Source of the DNA: Actinomycetes bacterium
Lineage (GTDB): Bacteria; Actinomycetota; Acidimicrobiia; Acidimicrobiales; Bog-793
Assembly: GCA_021796535.1 (NCBI GenBank)
Contig: JAKABW010000019.1
Location: 1 to 32,238 of the forward strand
DNA: 32,238 nt
Reading direction: 5' to 3'
Shown here one piece after another: positions 27,056 to 32,238 of the stretch. The stretch's first letter is position 1; every line of letters starts with the position of its first letter. Below the pieces are notes generated by a model that was given only the letters and a program-made list of their open reading frames with translations, had not been told where the DNA came from and did not search any database. The position numbers were made by a program, and so were the translations under genes.

Positions 27056-27567
27056 TCAAATTGCACGATCTTACGTCACCCGCGGGTGCCAACAAGGCAA
27101 AAAGACGCGTAGGCCGAGGTACGGGTGGTAAAGGCGGTAAAACAGCCGGTAGGGGTACCAAAGGACAATTGGCCAGAAATACGGTAAAAGCCGGTTTTGA
27201 AGGAGGTCAGCTTCCCTTGACTCAGCGGATTCCAAAACTTCGCGGTTTTGCCAACCCGTTCCGAATCGAATATAATGTCGTGAATCTGGATGTCCTGAAC
27301 CAATTAATTGAAAAGCTGGCTGCTCAGGGAGCAAGTTTGGAAATTACTCCGGAAGTTTTGCGCAACGAGGGTATAGTGCACCACAAAGGCCTCATCAAGG
27401 TACTCGGCAGAGGTGAAATCACCAAAAAAGCCACAGTGCATGCCCACGGATTTTCTGCTTCCGCAAAATCTGCCATTTTGGCAGCCGGCGGGCAGACCGT
27501 CATCGTGGCTTTGCCGTTTGGCGACAGAAGACCTCCGGCAAAAGGCAATGCTTTAGCCAACAGGTAG
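27052..27567 (+). CDS. rplO: 50S ribosomal protein L15
   Basis: This 171-residue L15 is a late assembly protein of the large subunit. It has the glycine- and arginine-rich N-terminal tail (KRRVGRGTGGKGGKTAGRGTKGQ) and GFEGGQLPLTQRIPKLRGF, and a C-terminal domain with VHAHGFSASAKSAILAAGG. It starts within the ATGA overlap with rpmD and closes the ribosomal run. A 192-nt gap precedes secY. Confidence 0.98.
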   Translation: MIKLHDLTSPAGANKAKRRVGRGTGGKGGKTAGRGTKGQLARNTVKAGFEGGQLPLTQRIPKLRGFANPFRIEYNVVNLDVLNQLIEKLAAQGASLEITPEVLRNEGIVHHKGLIKVLGRGEITKKATVHAHGFSASAKSAILAAGGQTVIVALPFGDRRPPAKGNALANR

Positions 27568-27597
27568 TCATTAAAGTTTTTATGTGACGATTGTTAA

Positions 27598-27626
27598 AAG
27601 TATCTTAAACCGACAATGAGATACTT
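27598..27626 (+). promoter_or_regulatory. Inverted repeat in the rplO-secY gap
   Basis: AAGTATCT (27598-27605) is a perfect complement of AGATACTT (27619-27626) around a 13-nt loop. Just beyond, TATACT at 27636-27641 could serve as a -10 box, but no -35 box stands out. It is either a weak processing hairpin after rplO or an operator near a secY promoter. Confidence 0.35.
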
Positions 27627-27759
27627 GCAAAAATATATACTAAAAATGGCTGAGTGTTCAGTTGGGGATCAAGCATAATTCTGATTCGCATACGCTGATT
27701 TACATCAGTCATAACAGCAGAAACCGAACAACAATGGACAGACGAGAAGAGGAGGCGGC

Positions 27760-29055
27760 GTGCTCTCTAGCTTGAGAAACATGCTGAAGGTCGCCGACCT
27801 TCGCAACAAAATACTTTTTACCTTGTTTATCATAGCCGTTTACCAATTGGGTGCCAATATACCTGTACCGGGTGTTGACTATGCCAGGATTGCTTTGATA
27901 TCCAAGCAAGCTTCCGGAACGGGACTCGCCGGTTTCTTGGATCTGTTTTCCGGGGGAGCTTTGGCCAGAGCCGCCATTCTTGGTCTCGGTATAATGCCTT
28001 ATATCACATCCTCCATCATTATTCAGCTTCTCCAAACTGTCATACCGAAGTTTGCCGAGTGGCGTGACCAAGGAGCGGTGGGTCAGCGCAAGCTGACGCA
28101 GGCGACACGTTATCTGACCATAGCGCTGGCGTTGATGCAGTCTTCCGGCATTGTGTTTTTGCTGCACTCCGGGCAGCTTCTTTCCGGTACGGCCAACTCC
28201 GCGTCTGACCTGATCCCGGACTTTACGGCCCCCCGTATCTTATTTATAATTTTGCTCTTTACCGCCGGCACGGCTTTTGTCATGTGGCTGGGAGAGTTAA
28301 TTACACAACGCGGCATCGGGCAAGGGATGTCTATCATCATCTTTGCCAATGTCGTGGCAACGATTCCTTATGACATCTCTGTCATTAAAGCTCAAAAGGG
28401 CTATTCCGGATTGGTTATTATAGCGATAGTTTGCATACTCGTTATGGTGGCTATAGTTTTTGTGGAACTCGGCCAACGCAGAATTCCGGTCACTTTTGCC
28501 AAGCGTGTGCAGGGCAGAAGAATGTACGGAGGTCAAAACACATACATACCGCTGAAAGTGAACCAAGCGGGTGTTATTCCCGTCATCTTTGCCAGCTCCC
28601 TCCTTTACATACCCGTTCTCATTTCAACCGTTTTGCCTTGGGAAGGATTTCGAAATTGGGTGCAGGCTAACCTATATACCCCAACCTCCGGTATGTATCT
28701 GGCTCTTTACGGTTTGTTTATCGTTATCTTTACCTTCTTTTACGTACAGGTCAGCTTTGATCCTTTCCAACAGGCCGATACTTTACGGAAACAGGGTGGT
28801 TATATTCCCGGCATAAGACCGGGACCTCCCACCGAAAGCTATTTGTCTCATATTCTCAACAGGATTACTTTGCCAGGTGCTCTTTTCTTGGCGGCAGTGG
28901 CTTTGACCCCATCTCTTTTCCTGGCGGCATGGAGTATCAGTGCCATTCCTTTCTTCGGAACGACTTTGCTTATTGCGGTTGGTGTGGGCCTTGAGACTAT
29001 CAAGCAGGTGGATAGTCAACTCACAATGCGTAACTACGAGGGCTTTCTGCGTTAA
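27760..29055 (+). CDS. secY: Protein translocase subunit SecY
   Basis: This 431-residue integral membrane channel of the Sec translocon is expected to span the membrane ten times, and repeated hydrophobic segments are visible throughout. It begins MLSSLRNMLKVADLRNKILFTLFIIAVYQLGANIPVPGVD. The plug region (LFSGGALARAAILGLGIMPYITSSIIIQLL) and the cytosolic loop with GQRRIPVTFAKRV are typical. It starts at GTG 27760 with AGAGGAGG 4 nt upstream; the next in-frame starts would remove conserved residues. adk begins directly after the stop. Confidence 0.97.
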   Translation: MLSSLRNMLKVADLRNKILFTLFIIAVYQLGANIPVPGVDYARIALISKQASGTGLAGFLDLFSGGALARAAILGLGIMPYITSSIIIQLLQTVIPKFAEWRDQGAVGQRKLTQATRYLTIALALMQSSGIVFLLHSGQLLSGTANSASDLIPDFTAPRILFIILLFTAGTAFVMWLGELITQRGIGQGMSIIIFANVVATIPYDISVIKAQKGYSGLVIIAIVCILVMVAIVFVELGQRRIPVTFAKRVQGRRMYGGQNTYIPLKVNQAGVIPVIFASSLLYIPVLISTVLPWEGFRNWVQANLYTPTSGMYLALYGLFIVIFTFFYVQVSFDPFQQADTLRKQGGYIPGIRPGPPTESYLSHILNRITLPGALFLAAVALTPSLFLAAWSISAIPFFGTTLLIAVGVGLETIKQVDSQLTMRNYEGFLR

Positions 29056-29754
29056 GTGACTCAAATTATAAGGTTGATTGTCCTTGGCAAGCAAGGAGCA
29101 GGTAAAGGCACTCAATGCATCAGGCTTTCACGCCACTATGTTATTGAGCATATTGCAACAGGCGATATGCTGCGTGCTGCCGTAAAACTCGGTACAAAAG
29201 TCGGTCTTGAAGCCGCCGAGTATATGGAAAAAGGTGAACTGATTCCGGACGACATTGTCATAAGGCTTGTCCAGGAGAGAACAAGCACAGGAATTGCGCA
29301 TGAACGCGGTTTTGTATTGGACGGCTTTCCCAGGAATGTGCATCAGGCGGAAATGCTTGACGACCTTTTGACCCCCGAATCACTCGACGCAGTCGTCGAT
29401 TTACGAGTGCCGACGAACCTTGTTCTAAAGCGCATAGCATCCAGGCGTGTATGCGCCGATTGCGGAACAACATACTCCACTGCAAAGCCGCCCAGGGTGG
29501 ACTGGATATGCGACAACTGTGGCGGTGAAGTTGTGCAGAGAGACGACGATACCGAAGCCGCTATTCAAAGGCGTTTGGACTTATACGAGAAAGAAACCAA
29601 ACCACTGATAGCTTTTTATCGCGAACACGGAAAACTGATTGAAATATCAGGAGTGGGGCAGGAAGAAATTGTCAGCCGGCGTCTCATCATGGCCATCGAC
29701 AAAATATTGCGCCAAAAGACTACCAGGATCTCGGCTGACGGCGATAATAAGTAA
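29056..29754 (+). CDS. adk: Adenylate kinase with zinc-binding LID
   Basis: This 232-residue enzyme interconverts ATP plus AMP and two ADP. The P-loop is GKQGAGKGT (11-19); Lys-Gln replaces the usual Pro-Pro. AMP-binding elements are TGDMLRAAV and GFVLDGFPRN. The LID has C133-x2-C136 and C152-x2-C155, which should bind zinc, followed by RDDDTEAAIQRRLDLY. GTG 29056 follows the secY TAA with no gap, with only GAGGG far upstream, so translation is probably coupled. TTG 29074 would also keep the P-loop. In many bacteria map and infA follow; here they do not. Confidence 0.96.
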   Translation: MTQIIRLIVLGKQGAGKGTQCIRLSRHYVIEHIATGDMLRAAVKLGTKVGLEAAEYMEKGELIPDDIVIRLVQERTSTGIAHERGFVLDGFPRNVHQAEMLDDLLTPESLDAVVDLRVPTNLVLKRIASRRVCADCGTTYSTAKPPRVDWICDNCGGEVVQRDDDTEAAIQRRLDLYEKETKPLIAFYREHGKLIEISGVGQEEIVSRRLIMAIDKILRQKTTRISADGDNK

Positions 29755-29925
29755 AGCCTCAACGACCGTATTGAGCCCATCTAAATTCTGCTTTTAGATA
29801 TCCGCATTTCCCGGTCCGATTTGTAGGTCTAAATAAGGCCGCCTTGCGTGACACGTGTGCTTTTCCTTTGAGTATTACTTCATGTCATTTCATGCTATAT
29901 TGTCGTAAAAATATCTATTTTTTTA

Positions 29926-29947
29926 TAAAAAATATTAATATTTTTTA
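29926..29947. repeat. Perfect 22-bp AT palindrome
   Basis: The sequence is T, six A, TATTAATA, six T, A, and it reads the same on both strands. It is pure A+T, so partly expected from local composition. Its centre lies 58 bp before that of the larger palindrome. It could melt or extrude easily. Confidence 0.8.
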
Positions 29948-29975
29948 GAAGAAAGAAGGTATTTGAGGCAGTATT

Positions 29976-30013
29976 TATTACTGTCAGTAGTGATATCACT
30001 ACTGACAGTAATA
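29976..30013. repeat. Perfect 38-bp palindrome without a spacer
   Basis: The left arm, TATTACTGTCAGTAGTGAT (29976-29994), is exactly complementary to the right arm (29995-30013), with GATATC at the centre. Unlike its surroundings, the arms are mixed in sequence, so chance is very unlikely. No T-run follows on either side, which argues against a simple terminator. Candidates are an operator for a dimer or tetramer of regulators, a recombination or resolution site, or a trace of an inverted duplication. Confidence 0.9.
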
Positions 30014-30271
30014 TAAAGATTTGATTTTGTGCTTTTACTATTTCTTTTAGTGATATATATTTATCTTTGTCAGTCAAGTTATTTTTTATGTTGTGACCGC
30101 AAGTAATATTTTAGATAGCTTATGCGATCCTTTGATATATAAAATACCACTTCAATGACTACTTTCTATTAATTTGTTGTAAACGCAAATTAACTTTTAT
30201 AAATTATTTTAGGAATTCTTGGCTGACAGTTTTTTTCAATTTGTTTTCTGCGTGTTTTAGCTTTTTTTGAT

Positions 30272-30300
30272 TTGACAAAAATAAAAGTTTTTGTCATACT
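30272..30300 (+). promoter_or_regulatory. Strong promoter with overlapping operator-like inverted repeat
   Basis: TTGACA (30272-30277, perfect -35) and CATACT (30295-30300, 4/6 -10) are separated by exactly 17 nt. TGACAAAAA (30273-30281) and TTTTTGTCA (30288-30296) form a perfect 9-bp inverted repeat that covers the -35 box, the spacer and the first base pair of the -10. A repressor bound here would block polymerase. It lies 117 nt upstream of the surface-protein start. Confidence 0.7.
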
Positions 30301-30416
30301 CATATTAAAGGTATAAATCTGTATTCGCGGTTGTTCTTCAGCAATGCAGGAATGGGTTTGTTATGGGTTTTGTTACCTTGGTGTATTTCTTATAAAACTG
30401 ATAGGAGTTTTTATAT

Positions 30417-32222
30417 ATGACTGCTCGCGATGGGAAAAGTCCTTTTTTCTTGAGAATCAGAAAAGTCCTTCCAAAGACATTTGTCGTGTCGGGTGTCTTT
30501 TTGGGAATAGTATCCTCAGTCGCATTTGCTTTTGTGACAACCGCCAATGCCGTTCCCAGTGGGGTTGTGGCAACCGAGCCGGGGAACAACCCGTTTTTAT
30601 ACAATGAATTTATCGACACCAACTCTTACAGAGCCAACGTGGACTCGAGAGGTACGGTTGCCGTAGGCGGGAACCTGTCCATTACCGGCAGCTTTACCGT
30701 GGCAGACGGTCCAAGCATAGTTTATGCCTGCAGCAGTGACACCTTGGTGGTGGGAGGAAGCATTTCTTCTGCCGGCGGTACCGTCACATTGTCTATGGGT
30801 CAGGGTACTGCTCTTTACGGCGGGACTTTATCGTCCAACGTATCCATCTTTTCCAATGCCAACCCCCAGTGTAATCCTGCTTCTGTCAAGGGTGCCACTT
30901 CTTTCAACTCCGGTTGGCAAACGGCCGTCAACGATTCGACTACATGGGCCGGAACAAGTGCCAACGGAACGGTTTCCACAGCGGGCGGAAATACCACACT
31001 CACGGGAACAAGCACCACTGTCAACTACTTTAGCGTCAGTCCCGCACAGCTTTTGGGTACGGTAAACATAGTGGTACCGAACGGCGCCACATCCATTATC
31101 AATGTTTCAGGAACAGGCTATACCAACAATGTCAACACCATAGAATTTAACGGTGTTGGCGGAACCATCTCAAATGACGAACACACTCTTTGGAACTTCA
31201 ACTCCGCCACAAGCCTTACTTTTACGAACGGTGTTCAATGGGACGGATCGATTCTTGCGCCAAACGGCGTTGTGCAATTCAACAACGGTAAGGTACTCGG
31301 TAATCTGATAGCTTACCAACTCGGTACTGCGGCAAATCCGGCTAACGTGGAAACACACGAGAGATACTTCATCCAGCCTCCTCCTCCCACTACCACAACC
31401 ACCACGTCTTCGACGACGACTACGACCAAGCCTCCGACAACCACTACGTCTTCAACAACGACTACGACTAAGCCTCCGACAACAACCACGTCAACGACAA
31501 CTACGACTAAGCCTCCGACAACGACTACGTCTTCAACGACTACGACTAAGCCTCCGACAACAACCACGTCAACAACGACTACGACCAAGCCTCCGACAAC
31601 CACTACGTCTTCAACAACTACTACGACTAAGCCTCCGACCACGACCACGTCTTCGACGACAACTACGACCAAGCCTCCGACAACCACTACGTCTTCAACA
31701 ACGACTACGACCAAGCCTCCGACAACGACTACGTCTTCGACGACAACGACGACCAAGCCTCCGACAACCACTACGTCTTCGACAACGACTACGACCAAGC
31801 CTCCGACAACGACCACGTCTTCGACGACGACTACAACCAAGCCTCCGACAACCACCACAACCGCAGCGCCTACCACCACAACCGCAGCGCCTACCACAAC
31901 AACCGCAGCGCCTACCACAACAACCGTAGCGCCTACCACAACAACCGTAGCGCCTACCACAACAACGCTTACTACGGCGACAAAAGCAGCTCATAAAGTG
32001 GTAAAGAAAAAGAAGCCAAAGAAAAAGATAACTGTGAAGGCTAAGAAAAAGGTTGTTCCTGTTCCTAAGCCCACCAAGAAACCGGTTTCTGGAGCAACTA
32101 CCGTTCATACTGGGGAACCATGGTCTGGTGCAAACCTTTACCTGATCCTGCTGGCTCTCTTGGGATCTCTTCTGACAGCCTTTGGTCTTATGCGTAAAAG
32201 ATTACTTATAAGAAGGTCGTAA
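30417..32222 (+). CDS. Exported choice-of-anchor A surface protein with Thr-rich repeat stalk
   Basis: This 601-residue protein starts at ATG 30417, with AGGAG 9 nt upstream. Residues 1-45 form a long signal peptide (basic start, hydrophobic VSGVFLGIVSSVAFAFV, cleavage expected after TTANA). Residues about 60-318 resemble the choice-of-anchor A domain: RGTVAVGGNLSITGSF, DTLVVGGSISS, and GSILAPNGVVQFNNGKVLGNLIA. Then follow PPPP, eleven Thr/Ser blocks each ended by KPP, five TTTT(A/V)AP units, and a Lys-rich patch (about 523-560). The end has HTGEPW (564-569), a hydrophobic segment (about 574-592) and a basic tail RKRLLIRRS. This layout is of a sortase-type cell wall anchor but lacks LPxTG. 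The role is probably adhesive or structural; the ligand is unknown. Confidence 0.85.
   Translation: MTARDGKSPFFLRIRKVLPKTFVVSGVFLGIVSSVAFAFVTTANAVPSGVVATEPGNNPFLYNEFIDTNSYRANVDSRGTVAVGGNLSITGSFTVADGPSIVYACSSDTLVVGGSISSAGGTVTLSMGQGTALYGGTLSSNVSIFSNANPQCNPASVKGATSFNSGWQTAVNDSTTWAGTSANGTVSTAGGNTTLTGTSTTVNYFSVSPAQLLGTVNIVVPNGATSIINVSGTGYTNNVNTIEFNGVGGTISNDEHTLWNFNSATSLTFTNGVQWDGSILAPNGVVQFNNGKVLGNLIAYQLGTAANPANVETHERYFIQPPPPTTTTTTSSTTTTTKPPTTTTSSTTTTTKPPTTTTSTTTTTKPPTTTTSSTTTTKPPTTTTSTTTTTKPPTTTTSSTTTTTKPPTTTTSSTTTTTKPPTTTTSSTTTTTKPPTTTTSSTTTTTKPPTTTTSSTTTTTKPPTTTTSSTTTTTKPPTTTTTAAPTTTTAAPTTTTAAPTTTTVAPTTTTVAPTTTTLTTATKAAHKVVKKKKPKKKITVKAKKKVVPVPKPTKKPVSGATTVHTGEPWSGANLYLILLALLGSLLTAFGLMRKRLLIRRS
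31390..31855 (+). repeat. Tandem array of about 42-nt units coding the Thr/Lys-Pro-Pro stalk
   Basis: Eleven units each end in AAGCCTCCGAC. Most encode 14 residues of the type TTTTSSTTTTTKPP; three are 13 residues long (units 3, 4 and 5, with one Ser or one Thr missing). Units differ mainly at third codon positions. This fits an in-frame array that expands and contracts by recombination or slippage. Confidence 0.92.
31856..31967 (+). repeat. Tandem array of 21-nt units coding TTTT(A/V)AP
   Basis: Five units built on GCGCCTACCACAACAACCG follow the longer array directly. They encode seven residues each: three AAPTTTT and then two VAPTTTT. They form the distal part of the stalk before the lysine-rich patch. 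Confidence 0.88.
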
Positions 32223-32238
32223 GGCTTAAGTATTGTCA

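Larger units (their letters stand above)
29755..30271. other. AT-rich gap with no supported gene
   Basis: Base composition shifts sharply to A+T from about 29870. I see no convincing coding sequence and no clear terminator for secY-adk. The gap holds two perfect palindromes (29926-29947 and 29976-30013). Repeated half-sites TGTCAGT (30068-30074) and CTGACAGT (30223-30230) match the arms of the larger palindrome. Confidence 0.6.

Noticed and set aside
29895-30077. 60-codon minus-strand frame with a hydrophobic segment in the AT-rich gap
   Set aside because: It starts at TTG with no ribosome binding site, spans both palindromes and reflects AT-rich codons. A real small membrane protein is possible but unsupported.
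31313-31960. 215-codon minus-strand frame rich in Val and Gly
   Set aside because: It is the reverse reading of the ACN-rich threonine repeat array and not a gene.

Overview
This window carries the core translation and transcription gene cluster of an actinobacterium. All the conserved genes are on the + strand. From the N- and C-terminal layout of RpoB/RpoC, the zinc-type S14, the EF-Tu DMPGH motif, the LGKQGAGKGT P-loop of adenylate kinase and the Thr-rich choice-of-anchor surface protein, I would place it near the Acidimicrobiia. Base composition is only moderate in GC, which is low for that group. The class-level placement is an inference; bacterial and probably actinobacterial is secure.

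Layout: (1) 1-2570 is an accessory or decaying segment. It has a direct repeat of about 195 bp (2-196 and 1337-1528), small unrecognised proteins, a reading frame without a start, an interrupted reading frame, and a terminator-like hairpin. (2) 2651-3838 holds an L10-leader-like RNA, rplJ and rplL, closed by a strong terminator. (3) 3942-12079 holds a near-consensus promoter, rpoB and rpoC, ending in a very long hairpin. (4) 12215-17285 is a str-type group, rpsL-rpsG-fusA-tuf-rpsJ, with structured intergenic regions before fusA and tuf and a strong terminator after rpsJ. (5) 17380-27567 is an S10/spc-type run: rplC-rplD-rplW-rplB-rpsS-rplV-rpsC-rplP-rpmC-rpsQ-rplN-rplX-rplE-rpsN-rpsH-rplF-rplR-rpsE-rpmD-rplO. 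It is preceded by its own structured leader, and many junctions overlap by 1 or 4 nt. (6) 27760-29754 holds secY and adk. (7) 29755-30416 is a very AT-rich gap with two perfect palindromes and a strong promoter overlapping an inverted repeat. (8) 30417-32222 encodes an exported choice-of-anchor A surface protein with a long Thr/Pro/Lys repeat stalk and an atypical C-terminal sorting signal.

Together the genes make the core RNA polymerase subunits, about half of the ribosomal proteins, two elongation factors, the SecY translocon and adenylate kinase. The most unusual material is at the two ends: the repeat-flanked cassette region upstream of rplJ, and the palindrome-rich gap with the surface protein after adk, where map-infA-rpmJ-rpsM would often continue. 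Inside the conserved block the points of note are the unassigned structured leaders before tuf and rplC, and the charged low-complexity tails on RpoC, L4, L22, S3, L29 and L30. I found no tRNA, rRNA, CRISPR array or intact insertion sequence.
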